Of a DNA stretch of 64,000 nt, positions 50,936 through 60,107 are shown in pieces. The notes beneath the pieces were generated by a model. The model worked only from the letters and a program-made list of their open reading frames with translations. It was not told the DNA's origin and did not search any database. Origin of the DNA: Novosphingobium malaysiense (GTDB taxonomy: Bacteria; Pseudomonadota; Alphaproteobacteria; Sphingomonadales; Sphingomonadaceae). Within the stretch, counting starts at the first letter, position 1; the number at the start of each line of letters is the position of its first letter. Location of the stretch: NCBI RefSeq assembly GCF_000802225.1, contig NZ_JTDI01000006.1, positions 248,001-312,000 on the forward strand, in the 5' to 3' direction. Made by a program: the position numbers and the translations under genes.

Positions 50936-51774
50936 GCGGCGCCCACGCCGAGGGTCCACTGATCGGCATCGCCGCGCAGCGCGGTATAGGGCGTGTCCCG
51001 CCCGTCACCCAGCATGCGCGAGTAGTTGCCGATGGCGAAAAGCGCCACGCCGCCGTCGCGCAGGTCCCCGGAAAGGTCCCAGCCGACCAGCATGCCGGCG
51101 CTCACCCTGTCCCAGCCGCTCTCGGCCCGGTATTCGGGCAACCCGCTGGCCGCGCTCTGCGCCGGGGTCACCGAATAGTAATACCGCGCGTACTTGCCGT
51201 CGGCATGGTGGGCGCTGGCCGAAAGCGTCACCAGAATGGCCTTGCTGAGCGGCGTGACGTAGGACACCGAGGGCGACCACGTCATGCCCTTGTAGGCGCC
51301 GTTGATATCCCATTTCACGTCTGCCGATACGGTCAGGGAATCGTAGGGATTGAGCAGTTTGTAGGCCGTAACGCCGCCGTTCACGCCCAGTTCGATCGCG
51401 GGATCGAGCTTGCCCGCCGCCTTGACGACTTCGTCCTTGATCTGCCGATTGCGATTGAAGGATAGCCGCGCCACCGGACCGAAGGAAAAGCCGACCCGGG
51501 CGTCCTCGTCATCGGGGATCATGTCCAGCGCCACGCCCCCGGGGCGCGGCGTGATGACGATGCCGCGTACCTGCCCCTGAATCACCGGGAACGGGGAAAG
51601 CACATAGTCGTCCGAACCGTCGTAGCTCGGGTTATAGATGGCGCCCGCTCCCACCGTGATGCGATCGCGTGGCAGTTCTTCCTCATCGGGCCCGTCCTGC
51701 GCCGCCGCGGGCAGCGCCGCGAAAAGGGCGGAAGCCGAAATGGCGATGGGAAGCGATAAGCGATATCTGCGCAT
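50923..51774 (-). CDS. MipA/OmpV family outer membrane protein
   Basis: A 283-residue outer-membrane beta-barrel. Signal peptide SLPIAISASALFAALPAAAQ (about residues 7-26). The pattern ITVGAGAIYNPSYDGSDDYV, then repeated aromatic-ended strands and the terminal DQWTLGVGAAYTF (C-terminal Phe) are typical of MipA, a scaffold for murein hydrolases or a general porin-like barrel. The start at 51774 gives an intact signal peptide. It converges on the regulator gene. Confidence 0.9.
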   Translation of the reverse strand: MRRYRLSLPIAISASALFAALPAAAQDGPDEEELPRDRITVGAGAIYNPSYDGSDDYVLSPFPVIQGQVRGIVITPRPGGVALDMIPDDEDARVGFSFGPVARLSFNRNRQIKDEVVKAAGKLDPAIELGVNGGVTAYKLLNPYDSLTVSADVKWDINGAYKGMTWSPSVSYVTPLSKAILVTLSASAHHADGKYARYYYSVTPAQSAASGLPEYRAESGWDRVSAGMLVGWDLSGDLRDGGVALFAIGNYSRMLGDGRDTPYTALRGDADQWTLGVGAAYTF

Positions 51775-51858
51775 GGAATTTCCTTGTTGCCCGCCCCTCG
51801 CAACGCCCCGAATTGCATGGAGGTTGCAAGAATCGGGCGTCATCGGGCGCGGCGGCGG

Positions 51859-52410
51859 TCAGATCCCGCCGGTCTGGGCCTCGTCGGGAAGCGTCTCGTT
51901 GCCCTCTCCAAGCTGGCGCTGCATCAGGAAAACGTCGATCCATTGGCCGTGCTTCCACCCGGCACCGGACAGTGTGCCGACCGGGCGATATCCGGCTCGG
52001 GCGTGGAGGATCACCGAGGCCGGCTCGGAAGCGGCGATCACGGCAAAGGCCTGACGGTAGCCGCGTCGCTCGCAGGCATCGACCAGTTCGGTGAGCAACT
52101 TTCCGCCGATTCCCCGCTTCACGCAGTCGGATCGCACGTAGATCGTCGTCTCGACGCTGTAGCGGTAGCCGTTGCGCGGGCCGTAGCGATGCGCGAACCC
52201 GAAGGCGACCACCCGGCCGCTGCCGTCGCGGGTGACGAGAAACGGATATCCGGCCTCGGTCAGGTCGAGCATGCGCCGCCGGGTTTCAGCCTCATCCGGG
52301 GGTTCAGTTTCGAACGTAGCGGTGCTTTCCAGCACGTAATGTGCATAGATTTCCGCAATGGCCACGGCATCGCCGGGCGATGCATCGCACACGGTCAGAT
52401 CTTCTGTCAT
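51859..52410 (-). CDS. GNAT N-acetyltransferase (phosphinothricin acetyltransferase-like)
   Basis: A 183-residue acetyltransferase. AIAEIYAHYVLESTATFETEPP and the acetyl-CoA loop RSDCVKRGIGGKLLTELVDAC (R/Q-x2-G-x-G/A), followed by VILHARAGYRPVGTLSGAGWKHG, match the PAT-type subgroup. Its substrate may be amino-acid-like (phosphinothricin or methionine derivatives); unproven. The ATG at 52410 is chosen; upstream the frame has no domain. It diverges from crtY. Confidence 0.92.
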   Translation of the reverse strand: MTEDLTVCDASPGDAVAIAEIYAHYVLESTATFETEPPDEAETRRRMLDLTEAGYPFLVTRDGSGRVVAFGFAHRYGPRNGYRYSVETTIYVRSDCVKRGIGGKLLTELVDACERRGYRQAFAVIAASEPASVILHARAGYRPVGTLSGAGWKHGQWIDVFLMQRQLGEGNETLPDEAQTGGI

Positions 52411-52430
52411 CCGTGTGACAATGCCGCAAA

Positions 52431-52451
52431 GCAACTTTGAAGCCAAGTTGC
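52431..52451. promoter_or_regulatory. Inverted repeat in the GNAT-crtY divergent promoter region
   Basis: GCAACTT-N7-AAGTTGC (7-bp arms, perfect) is centred between the two divergent starts (GNAT 52410, crtY 52485). It could be an operator of either gene. Confidence 0.4.
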
Positions 52452-52484
52452 AGCATTCGGCAGGTGTCCCTAAACGGAGCAACG

Positions 52485-53684
52485 ATGCACGCGAATACCT
52501 GTGATCTCGCAATACTCGGTGGGGGCCTTAGCGGCGGGATCGTTGCGCTGGCACTGGCGGCCAGACGCCAGAACTTGCGCATCATGGTAATCGAGCGCGA
52601 AGACAGGCTTGGCGGCGATCATGTCTGGTCGTTCTTCGAAAGCGATATTCCAGCAGCGGGCCTGCCACTGCTCGAACCCGTGATCGCGGCGCGCTGGAAC
52701 GGCTACTCGGTGCACTTTCCCGGTCACTCACGCAGCCTGGCGACGCCCTATTGCAGCGTGACCAGCGACCGGCTCGACGCGGCGGTGCGTGCCGCGCTGC
52801 CGCCTGACTGCGTGTTGAACGGTACGCAGGTCATCGAAGCAACCCCCACGTCGGTAACGCTTGGCGACGGGCGCACCATCGCAGCCGGGGGCGTGATCGA
52901 CGCGCGCGGAATCACGGGCATGCCGCACATGGCCGGCGGCTGGCAGAAATTCATGGGACAAAGCCTGCGCCTGTCCGCGCCGCATGGACTGGAACGGCCC
53001 GTCGTCATGGATGCGCGGGTGGAACAGCTGGACGGGTACCGATTCGTCTATTGCCTGCCCTTCACGGAGACCGACATCTTCGTCGAAGACACCTATTATG
53101 CGGACAGCCCCGACCTCGACCGTCCAGTCCTGCGCCGCCGCATCGCCGATTACGCGGCGCAGCAGAGCTGGCAGGTCGAGGCTGTCTCCTACGAGGAAAC
53201 CGGCGTGCTCCCGGTGATCGCGGCGGGCGATTTCAACGCATATTGGCAACAGGGCGCCGGTGGCCCGGCACGCGCCGGCGCGCGCGCCGCACTGGTGCAT
53301 CCGCTCACGTCCTATTCGCTTCCCGATGCGGTAAGATTCGCACTGCATCTTACAAGTCTCGACAACCTCTCCGGCGCGGGCCTAGAAGGGGCCAGTCATG
53401 CATGGGCCGCAGATCACTGGCGCCGGGGGCGCTTCTACCGGATGTTGAGCCGCATGCTGTTCGGCGCGGCTGCGCCCGAGGCGCGCTGGCGCGTGCTGGA
53501 GCGATTCTACCGCCTCCCCGCCCCGCTGATAGAGCGATTCTACGCCGGGCGTTCGACCATTCCAGACCGGGTACGCATCCTTGCCGGCAAACCGCCGGTT
53601 CCGATCGGCTCGGCCATCGCGACATTGGCCGGAGGCGGACGGCCGCTTGCCGACCTCGGACTTGAGAAGGGCCACGAAGAATGA
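52485..53684 (+). CDS. crtY: Lycopene beta-cyclase CrtY
   Basis: A 399-residue flavin-dependent cyclase that converts lycopene to beta-carotene. The FAD motif LAILGGGLSGGIVALALA is at about residues 9-26. Further on, VIDARGITGMPHMAGGWQKF and QLDGYRFVYCLPFTETDIFVEDTYY are typical of bacterial CrtY, with the catalytic Glu-rich FxExTxY pattern. CGGAGC lies 5 bases before the ATG. It overlaps crtI by 4 bases (ATGA), so the two are co-translated. Confidence 0.95.
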   Translation: MHANTCDLAILGGGLSGGIVALALAARRQNLRIMVIEREDRLGGDHVWSFFESDIPAAGLPLLEPVIAARWNGYSVHFPGHSRSLATPYCSVTSDRLDAAVRAALPPDCVLNGTQVIEATPTSVTLGDGRTIAAGGVIDARGITGMPHMAGGWQKFMGQSLRLSAPHGLERPVVMDARVEQLDGYRFVYCLPFTETDIFVEDTYYADSPDLDRPVLRRRIADYAAQQSWQVEAVSYEETGVLPVIAAGDFNAYWQQGAGGPARAGARAALVHPLTSYSLPDAVRFALHLTSLDNLSGAGLEGASHAWAADHWRRGRFYRMLSRMLFGAAAPEARWRVLERFYRLPAPLIERFYAGRSTIPDRVRILAGKPPVPIGSAIATLAGGGRPLADLGLEKGHEE

Positions 53685-55159
53685 AGAAGGCCTGCGTCAT
53701 TGGCGCCGGGTTCGGCGGCCTTTCCCTCGCCATCCGCCTGCAGAGCGCGGGTATCGCGACAACGCTGGTGGAGGCGCGCGACAAGGTCGGCGGACGCGCC
53801 TACGTGTGGGAGCGCGAAGGCTTCACCTTCGATGCGGGCCCCACGGTCGTCACCGATCCCGACTGCCTGCGCGAGCTTTGGGCGCTGACCGGCCAGGAGA
53901 TGGCAAACGACGTCGAGCTGATGCCGGTCTCCCCGTTCTACAGGCTCAACTGGACCGATGGTACGGTGTTCGACTACTCGAACGACGAGCCCGCGCTGCG
54001 CCGGGAAATTGCGCGCGTCTCGCCCAACGATCTGGGCGGGTACGACGAGTTCCTGCGCTATTCCGCCGGGGTCTGGCAGGAGGGCTACGTCAAGCTTGGC
54101 CACGAGGCCTTCCTCGACTTCACCAGCATGATAAAGGCCGCCCCGGCCCTTGCCCGCTACCAGGCGTGGCGCTCGGTCTATTCGATGGTCTCGAGCTATG
54201 TGAAGGACGAACACCTGCGCGAAGCGCTCTCGTTCCACACGCTGCTGGTCGGCGGCAATCCAATGACCACCAGTGCGATCTACGCCCTGATCCACAAGCT
54301 CGAAAAGGACGGCGGCGTGTGGTGGACCAAGGGCGGCACCAACAAGCTGGCGCAGGGCATGACCAGGCTGTTCGAGCGGATCGGCGGCGAAGTGCGGCTC
54401 GGCGACAAGGTCGTGCGCATCGATACCCTGGGCGATCACGTCACCGAAGTCGAAACCGCGAGCGGCTGGAAGCATCGCTTCGACGCCATCGCCAGCAACG
54501 GCGACATCATGCACACTTACGCCGACCTGCTCGGCGATACCGCGCGCGGGCAGAAAATGGCGCACAAGCTGGCGCGCAAGCGCTATTCGCCCAGCCTGTT
54601 CGTGGTCCACTTCGGCCTGGAAGGTACCTGGCCCGGCATTCCGCACCACACCATCCTGTTCGGGCCGCGCTACAAGGGCCTGCTCGACGACATCTTCGAG
54701 CATGGGGTTCTGCCGCGCGACTTCTCGATCTACCTGCACCATCCCACCGTCACCGATCCCTCGATGGCGCCGCCGGGCAAGAGCACGTTCTATGCGCTGG
54801 TGCCGGTCGCCAACATGGGCAAACTGCCGATCGACTGGGATGAAGTCGGCCCCGAACTGGAACGCCGGGTGCTCGACGAAGTCAGCCGCCGGCTGATCCC
54901 CGACATCTACGACCGGATCGTCACCCGCTTCCACTATGCCCCGCCCGATTTCGAATCCGATCTCGGCGCCTATAAGGGCAATGCCTTCAGCCTCGAGCCG
55001 TTGCTGACGCAAAGCGCGTTCTTCCGCGGCCACAACCGCGACGACAATCTGAAGAACTTCTACCTGGTCGGCGCCGGCACCCATCCGGGCGCGGGCATTC
55101 CCGGCGTCGTCGGCAGCGCCAAGGCCACCGCCAGGCTGATGCTGGAGGACCTGCGGTGA
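53681..55159 (+). CDS. crtI: Phytoene desaturase CrtI
   Basis: A 492-residue FAD enzyme that desaturates phytoene to lycopene. VIGAGFGGLSLAIRLQSAG at the N terminus, FTFDAGPTVVTDPDCLREL, PRDFSIYLHHPTVTDPSMAPPG and the C-terminal YLVGAGTHPGAGIPGVVGSA are the CrtI signatures. The length is standard (about 490). It overlaps the next gene by 4 bases. Confidence 0.97.
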   Translation: MKKACVIGAGFGGLSLAIRLQSAGIATTLVEARDKVGGRAYVWEREGFTFDAGPTVVTDPDCLRELWALTGQEMANDVELMPVSPFYRLNWTDGTVFDYSNDEPALRREIARVSPNDLGGYDEFLRYSAGVWQEGYVKLGHEAFLDFTSMIKAAPALARYQAWRSVYSMVSSYVKDEHLREALSFHTLLVGGNPMTTSAIYALIHKLEKDGGVWWTKGGTNKLAQGMTRLFERIGGEVRLGDKVVRIDTLGDHVTEVETASGWKHRFDAIASNGDIMHTYADLLGDTARGQKMAHKLARKRYSPSLFVVHFGLEGTWPGIPHHTILFGPRYKGLLDDIFEHGVLPRDFSIYLHHPTVTDPSMAPPGKSTFYALVPVANMGKLPIDWDEVGPELERRVLDEVSRRLIPDIYDRIVTRFHYAPPDFESDLGAYKGNAFSLEPLLTQSAFFRGHNRDDNLKNFYLVGAGTHPGAGIPGVVGSAKATARLMLEDLR

Positions 55160-55593
55160 GCAGGGTCATGCAGGCGCTGCGCCGCGACTGGGGCTGGACC
55201 GGGGTGGACTTCGCCGAGATCATCGCGGTGAGCCGGATGGGCCATTTGCTGCTGAGCGATACCGACGATGCGATCCACTACCTCGATCCCGAAACCCGCG
55301 AACTGATCCGGCTGGGCGGCGAGGAGCAGGCCGCACAGTACATGGCCGATCCCGAAGTCGCGCTGGTCTGGCGCGCCGAGGCGCTGGTGCAGGCCGCGCG
55401 CGACCGGCTCGGCGAGCCGGCCGAAGAGGAGGTCTACACCTTGACGCCCGACGCCCTGCTCGCGGGCGATTACGCGCACGAGAACCTCGTTCGCCAATCG
55501 CTGGCGGACCTCATTTCCTTTGCCGGGCAAGTCGCCTACCAGACCCGCGACCTCCCCGACGGCACCCCGATCAAACTGAAGGCCACGGACTGA
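55156..55593 (+). CDS. Conserved hypothetical (DUF1851/Tdi1-like) in crt operon
   Basis: A 145-residue cytoplasmic protein. DDAIHYLDPETRELIRLGGE, MADPEVALVWRAEALVQAARDR and LVRQSLADLISFAGQVAYQTRD suggest the T6SS-immunity/DUF1851-type fold, but the assignment is weak and based on pattern. GTG start overlaps crtI stop (GTGA). Two bases separate it from the LOG gene, so it is an integral part of the crt operon. No pigment role known. Confidence 0.65.
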   Translation: MSRVMQALRRDWGWTGVDFAEIIAVSRMGHLLLSDTDDAIHYLDPETRELIRLGGEEQAAQYMADPEVALVWRAEALVQAARDRLGEPAEEEVYTLTPDALLAGDYAHENLVRQSLADLISFAGQVAYQTRDLPDGTPIKLKATD

Positions 55594-55595
55594 CC

Positions 55596-56174
55596 ATGAA
55601 ACGCCTCGCCGTCTACTGTGGCTCCGCCACGCCTGCCGATCCGCGCTACGTGGATCTCGCCCGCGAAGTCGGTACCACGCTGGCCCGGCAGGGCATCGGC
55701 ATCGTCTATGGCGGCGGCAAGCTGGGGCTGATGGGCGCGGTGGCCGGATCGGCGATGCTGGCCGGCGGCGAAGTGATCGGTGTCATCCCGCAGGCGCTCG
55801 TCAATCGCGAGGTCGCCAACTACGACTGCGAACTCAGCATCGTTTCCGACATGCACGAGCGCAAGGCCGCCTTCACCCGGCTTTCCGACGGATTTCTTGT
55901 CCTTCCCGGCGGCGTCGGCACCATGGACGAGCTGTGGGAAGCGGTGAGCTGGGCGCAGCTCGGCTACCACAACAAGCCGGTCGGCATCCTCAATGCCTTC
56001 GGGTTCTACGACGGCCTGCTCGCCTTCAACCGGCACATGGCAGAAGTCGGCTTCGTCCGACCCGCACACCAAAGCATCATCATGGCCGAGGCGGAACTGG
56101 ACCTGCTGCTGACCCGCATGGAAGCGCACGAACCGATCACGCCGATCACCAGCATGAATCCGGACACCCTGTAA
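55596..56174 (+). CDS. LOG family protein (nucleoside 5'-monophosphate phosphoribohydrolase)
   Basis: A 192-residue lysine-decarboxylase-like protein. LAVYCGSATPADPRY, IVYGGGKLGLMGAVAGSAM and FLVLPGGVGTMDELWEAVSW hold the substrate-binding PGGxGTxxE motif. LOG enzymes release free cytokinin-type bases from ribotides and act in purine salvage. It lies inside the carotenoid operon between the DUF1851-like gene and crtB, and may serve isoprenoid or nucleotide balance; that is speculative. Confidence 0.94.
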   Translation: MKRLAVYCGSATPADPRYVDLAREVGTTLARQGIGIVYGGGKLGLMGAVAGSAMLAGGEVIGVIPQALVNREVANYDCELSIVSDMHERKAAFTRLSDGFLVLPGGVGTMDELWEAVSWAQLGYHNKPVGILNAFGFYDGLLAFNRHMAEVGFVRPAHQSIIMAEAELDLLLTRMEAHEPITPITSMNPDTL

Positions 56175-56181
56175 CCCCACG

Positions 56182-57180
56182 ATGGCCGGCAGTCGCGCCC
56201 AGCTTGTGGAAGCCGCCCGCCGGTCGATCCGCCGCGGTTCGAAGAGCTTTGCCGCCGCCAGCCGCCTGTTCGACCGGACGACGCGCGAGCGCGTGTGGCT
56301 GCTCTATGCATGGTGCCGCGCCTGCGACGACATTGCCGACGAACAGGATCACGGCCACGCGGTCGCGCCGGGCCCTGTCGGCACCAGCATGGCGCCCGAG
56401 AACCGCCTCGCCACGATCCGCACGCTGACGGAACTGGCCATAGCCGGCGAGGATACCGGCTCTCCGGCCTTCGACGCACTGGCCCTGCTCATGCGCGAAG
56501 TGCCGGTGACGCGCGCTATGGTGGAAGACGTGATGGCCGGCTTCGCGCTCGATGCCGACGATTGGCGCCCGCGCGGCGAGGCCGACATGCTGCGCTACTG
56601 CTATCACGTTGCCGGCGCTGTCGGGGTCATGATGGCGGTGGTCATGGGCGTTTCCCCCGAGGACGAGGACACGCTGGACAGAGCCTGCGATCTCGGCATC
56701 GCCTTCCAGCTCGGCAATATCGTGCGCGACGTGTGGGAGGACGATGCCCGCGGTCGCTGTTACCTGCCGATCGAATGGCTGGTGGAAGCCGACATTCCGC
56801 CCGGCGAGATCACCAAGCCGCATTACCGCCATGCGCTGGTGCCGATGGTCGCCCGCGCCTGCGAACTGGCGCGCGAATATGAAGCCTCTGCCCGTGTCGG
56901 CGCCGCGCGTCTGGCCTTTCGCCAGCGCTGGGCCGTGCTTTCGGCGGCGAACATCTACGGCGGCATCGCCCGTGAAGTGGAACGGCTGGGCGCCCATGCC
57001 TGGGACCACCGGGTTCATACCGGCAAGATCGACAAGCTGCGGATGGTCGCGGCGGCTCTCGCCGAGGCCCGGCGCGAACCGGCGCCGGCGCCGCGTCCGA
57101 CACTGTCCCGGCGCGAATTGAACGCGGCGGCCAGGATGGCCGGCACCCCGAAGGGAGCCTCAGCCGATCCGGCGCGTTGA
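56182..57180 (+). CDS. crtB: Phytoene synthase CrtB
   Basis: A 332-residue prenyl transferase condensing two GGPP into phytoene. The first Asp-rich motif is DDIADEQD (about 52-59) and the second FQLGNIVRDVWEDDARGRCY (about 174-193). IRRGSKSFAAASRLFDRTTRE precedes them. The C-terminal tail is longer than in many CrtB. It follows the LOG gene by 7 bases and is the last enzyme of the cluster; crtE and crtZ/W are not in the window. Confidence 0.96.
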   Translation: MAGSRAQLVEAARRSIRRGSKSFAAASRLFDRTTRERVWLLYAWCRACDDIADEQDHGHAVAPGPVGTSMAPENRLATIRTLTELAIAGEDTGSPAFDALALLMREVPVTRAMVEDVMAGFALDADDWRPRGEADMLRYCYHVAGAVGVMMAVVMGVSPEDEDTLDRACDLGIAFQLGNIVRDVWEDDARGRCYLPIEWLVEADIPPGEITKPHYRHALVPMVARACELAREYEASARVGAARLAFRQRWAVLSAANIYGGIAREVERLGAHAWDHRVHTGKIDKLRMVAAALAEARREPAPAPRPTLSRRELNAAARMAGTPKGASADPAR

Positions 57181-57208
57181 GCAGCCGTATCCTCGCGGAG
57201 AACCACCC

Positions 57209-57355
57209 ATGCTTTTCACCATCGCTGCCATCCTGCTCATTCTCTGGCTGCTCGGCTTCGTCGTCTTCAAGGTTACCGGCGCGCTGATCCATCTGCTGTT
57301 GATCATCGCTATCGTCGTCGGCCTCGTCCAGCTGTTCCGCGGCCGCCGAATGTAG
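57209..57355 (+). CDS. lmo0937-family small membrane protein
   Basis: A 48-residue two-helix protein with LLFTIAAILLILWLLGFVV-type and HLLLIIAIVVGLVQLF helices ending in a basic RGRRM tail. The sequence pattern (Leu/Ile-rich helix, TGALIH, second helix, basic end) matches the lmo0937 family. A GCGGAGAACC site precedes the ATG. Family members are small stress-linked membrane proteins of unknown activity. An EcfG-like -35 variant (GGAGC, 57154-57158; CGTT 57175-57178) lies upstream inside crtB. Confidence 0.75.
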   Translation: MLFTIAAILLILWLLGFVVFKVTGALIHLLLIIAIVVGLVQLFRGRRM

Positions 57356-57370
57356 CCTCTTCCCGCCCGC

Positions 57371-58651
57371 TCAATGCGCGGCGGGCGGCACGACGTTCTT
57401 GTAGAATCCGGGCGGATTGATGCGGCGGAACAACCGCCCCCGCTCTGAATAGAGAACGAGGACGAGCGCCGTCGCCCCGCATGCAAGCATGGCGCCCATG
57501 ATCGGTCGGGCCGTACCGTCATAGGCCTGTCCAATCAGGGTGCCGAGCACCGCTCCGATCACGGTGCGCAGGAACGACATCACAGAGGACGCCGCCCCCG
57601 CCGTGCGTCCGAACGGCTGCAGCGAGATCGCCTGGAAATTGGCCCCGATGAAGCTCATCATGCACATGCTCGCGGTCATCAGCGGCACGAAGACCCAGAG
57701 ACTTTCGCCGTGCAGCGCAACGCCCAGGTGCACGGCAGCAAGTACGATGTAGGTGATCAGCGCGGTGTGCGAGACACGCCGCGCCCCAAAGCGCTCCACG
57801 ATCCGCGAATTGATGAAATTGGTGCTCGCCATCACCAGCGCCATGCCGCCGAAGACGGCCGGGAACAGCACACCAGCGCCGAAATGCTCGGCCACGAGCT
57901 GCTGGGCGCTGTTGATATATCCGAACAGCGCAGCCTGCACGAAAGCAGCTCCGAAGAAATAACCGAGTGAGGCGCGTTCGCGCAGCGCCATGCCCATGTT
58001 GCCCGCGATCACCCGGATCTCGATCGCCTGGCGGTACTCGGGCCGCAGGGTTTCGGGGAGCCGGGTCCAGACCCACACGAACACCAGCGCCCCCATCAGC
58101 GCCATGATCCCGAAGATCCAGCGCCAGCCGGCTACCAGCAGCACCGCCTGCCCCACCATCGGCGCAAGCATCGGCACGACCATGAAGGTCATCGCGATCA
58201 TCGACTGCGTGCGCGCCATGCGGTCACCGTCGAACCGGTCGCGCAGGATCGCCATCGGCATGACCAGCATTGCCGAGGTGAACACGCCCACGACGCCGCG
58301 CACGATCAGCAGCAGTTCGAAACTGCCAGCGATGGCGCATACGAACGACAACACGACATAGGCCGAAACCGCCGTCAGCAATACCGGGCGCCGCCCGAAG
58401 CGGTCGGCGATGGCTCCGGGAAACAGCGAGGCCAGCCCCGAGCAGATCAGGAACACGCCTACAATCAGTTGCCGTTCATTGGGATCGGACACCCCGAGAT
58501 CGCCCGAAATGCGGCCGAGGGCCGGCAGCATGACATCGATCGAAAGCGCCATGAGCGCCTGGATCGAGGCCATCATCGCCACGAACTCGACCTCCCGCAT
58601 CGGAAAGTTCTCGGGCTGCTCGGCAGGGGATGTCGCATCGGGGGAATGCAT
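57371..58651 (-). CDS. Bcr/CflA-type MFS multidrug exporter
   Basis: A 426-residue twelve-helix transporter. MMASIQALMALSIDVMLPALG and the loop GAIADRFGRRPVLLTAVSAY, plus RSRDRFDG-type positions and PMLAPMVGQAVLL motif in helix 5, identify the DHA1 Bcr/CflA family that exports bicyclomycin, chloramphenicol or related drugs with H+. ATG 58651 is used; ATG 58600 (MREVEFVAMM) is possible. It is divergent from dinB. Confidence 0.92.
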   Translation of the reverse strand: MHSPDATSPAEQPENFPMREVEFVAMMASIQALMALSIDVMLPALGRISGDLGVSDPNERQLIVGVFLICSGLASLFPGAIADRFGRRPVLLTAVSAYVVLSFVCAIAGSFELLLIVRGVVGVFTSAMLVMPMAILRDRFDGDRMARTQSMIAMTFMVVPMLAPMVGQAVLLVAGWRWIFGIMALMGALVFVWVWTRLPETLRPEYRQAIEIRVIAGNMGMALRERASLGYFFGAAFVQAALFGYINSAQQLVAEHFGAGVLFPAVFGGMALVMASTNFINSRIVERFGARRVSHTALITYIVLAAVHLGVALHGESLWVFVPLMTASMCMMSFIGANFQAISLQPFGRTAGAASSVMSFLRTVIGAVLGTLIGQAYDGTARPIMGAMLACGATALVLVLYSERGRLFRRINPPGFYKNVVPPAAH

Positions 58652-58743
58652 GGTCGCGCGAATGCCGCAAGTGCGAAGCAAGCGCCAGTCATTTCGACGC
58701 CGGGCCGGGTGCCGTTTCTGCAATCGCCGTCTATATTGGCGCC

Positions 58744-59862
58744 ATGCCGCCATCCGAAAGACAGGACGAGGAACAGGAAGCCGACGGCCTGCGAAAGGTC
58801 ATCCATGTCGACATGGACGCCTTCTACGCCAGCGTCGAACAGCGCGACGATCCCGCTCTGCGCGGCAAGCCACTGGCGGTCGGTGGCTCGTCGGGGCGCG
58901 GCGTGGTGGCGGCGGCAAGCTACGAGGCGCGCGAATTCGGTGTGCGGTCGGCCATGCCCTCGTCGCGCGCCTTGCGGCTGTGCCCCGACCTGGTCTTTCG
59001 CAAGCCGCGTTTCGACGTCTACCGGGGCGTGAGCCAGCAGATCCGTGCGATCTTCCTCGACTACACGCCGCACGTCGAACCGCTCTCGCTCGACGAGGCC
59101 TACCTGGACGTTACCGCCGATCTCAAGGGGATCGGGTCGGCCACCCGCATCGCCGAGGAGATCCGCCGCCGCATCAAGGCGGAAACCGGCCTCACTGCCA
59201 GTGCCGGGGTCTCCTACAACAAGTTTCTCGCCAAGCTCGCCAGCGACCAGAACAAGCCCGACGGCCTTTGCGTGATCCGCCCGGGCGAAGGCGCCGCATT
59301 CGTCGCTTCGCTGCCGGTGCGCCGCTTCCATGGCGTCGGCCCGCGCGGAGCCGAGAAGATGGCACGCCTGGGCATCGAGACGGGCGCCGACCTCGCAGCG
59401 AAGGATCTCGCCTTTCTGCGCGCGCACTTCGGCAGCTTCGCCGAATACCTCTTTCGTGCCGCACGCGGCGTCGACCTGCGCCAGGTGCGAGCCGACCGGC
59501 CTCGCAAGTCCGTGGGTGGCGAACGCACCTTCTTCGATGACATCAAGGATCCCGACGCCCTGCGCGAGACCATGGATTCGATCATCGATATCGTCTGGGA
59601 ACGCATCGAACGCGCCGAAGCGCGCGGGCGGACCGTAACGATGAAGCTGCGCTATGCCGACTTCAAGACGCTGACTCGCGCCCGCTCGCTTTCCCATTTC
59701 GTCGCCGACAAGGCGGAGTTCGCGCGCATCGGCCATGCCCTGCTCGAAGACCTGATGCCCCTGCCCCAGCCGATCCGGCTCATGGGCCTGACCCTATCGG
59801 CGCTGGAAAGGACGGGAGGCGAGGCTGCCGAGATCAAGGACGGGCAGCTTTCCTTGCTGTGA
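58744..59862 (+). CDS. dinB: DNA polymerase IV
   Basis: A 372-residue Y-family translesion polymerase. KVIHVDMDAFYASVEQRDDP has the first catalytic Asp; EPLSLDEAYLDVT the other acidic pair. SAGVSYNKFLAKLASDQNKPDG and the little-finger domain KMKLRYADFKTLTRARS-type segment follow (about residue 300). The C terminus (IKDGQLSLL) resembles a beta-clamp binding motif. ATG 58744 gives the family start. Confidence 0.97.
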   Translation: MPPSERQDEEQEADGLRKVIHVDMDAFYASVEQRDDPALRGKPLAVGGSSGRGVVAAASYEAREFGVRSAMPSSRALRLCPDLVFRKPRFDVYRGVSQQIRAIFLDYTPHVEPLSLDEAYLDVTADLKGIGSATRIAEEIRRRIKAETGLTASAGVSYNKFLAKLASDQNKPDGLCVIRPGEGAAFVASLPVRRFHGVGPRGAEKMARLGIETGADLAAKDLAFLRAHFGSFAEYLFRAARGVDLRQVRADRPRKSVGGERTFFDDIKDPDALRETMDSIIDIVWERIERAEARGRTVTMKLRYADFKTLTRARSLSHFVADKAEFARIGHALLEDLMPLPQPIRLMGLTLSALERTGGEAAEIKDGQLSLL

Positions 59863-59972
59863 GCGCCCGGAGCTTAGTTCCCACGCGTACAGGAAAATCG
59901 CCAAAAACCTGAATACCGTCTTGCCTGCCGAAAATGCCGTGCTACCTCTCCGCAAAAATAATGGAGAGGGTC

Positions 59973-60107
59973 ATGGCACGCTTAATCAAGCGGGCGTTAC
60001 GCGCGATCGGTCGCCGACGCCAAATTCGATATCGCCTGGAACAGATCCGGATCACCGATTACGCCTCGAGCAGCGAGGCTTTCACCATAGCGCCCTACGA
60101 CCGGTAG
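59973..60107 (+). CDS. Possible small basic protein
   Basis: A 44-residue frame (MARLIKRALRAIGRRRQIRY ... SEAFTIAPYDR). GGAGAGGG lies 2-9 bases before the ATG, a good ribosome site. It is strongly basic at the N terminus and overlaps the Nudix gene tail to tail by 13 bases. No family known; I list it because of the start context, but it may be a chance ORF. Confidence 0.4.
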   Translation: MARLIKRALRAIGRRRQIRYRLEQIRITDYASSSEAFTIAPYDR

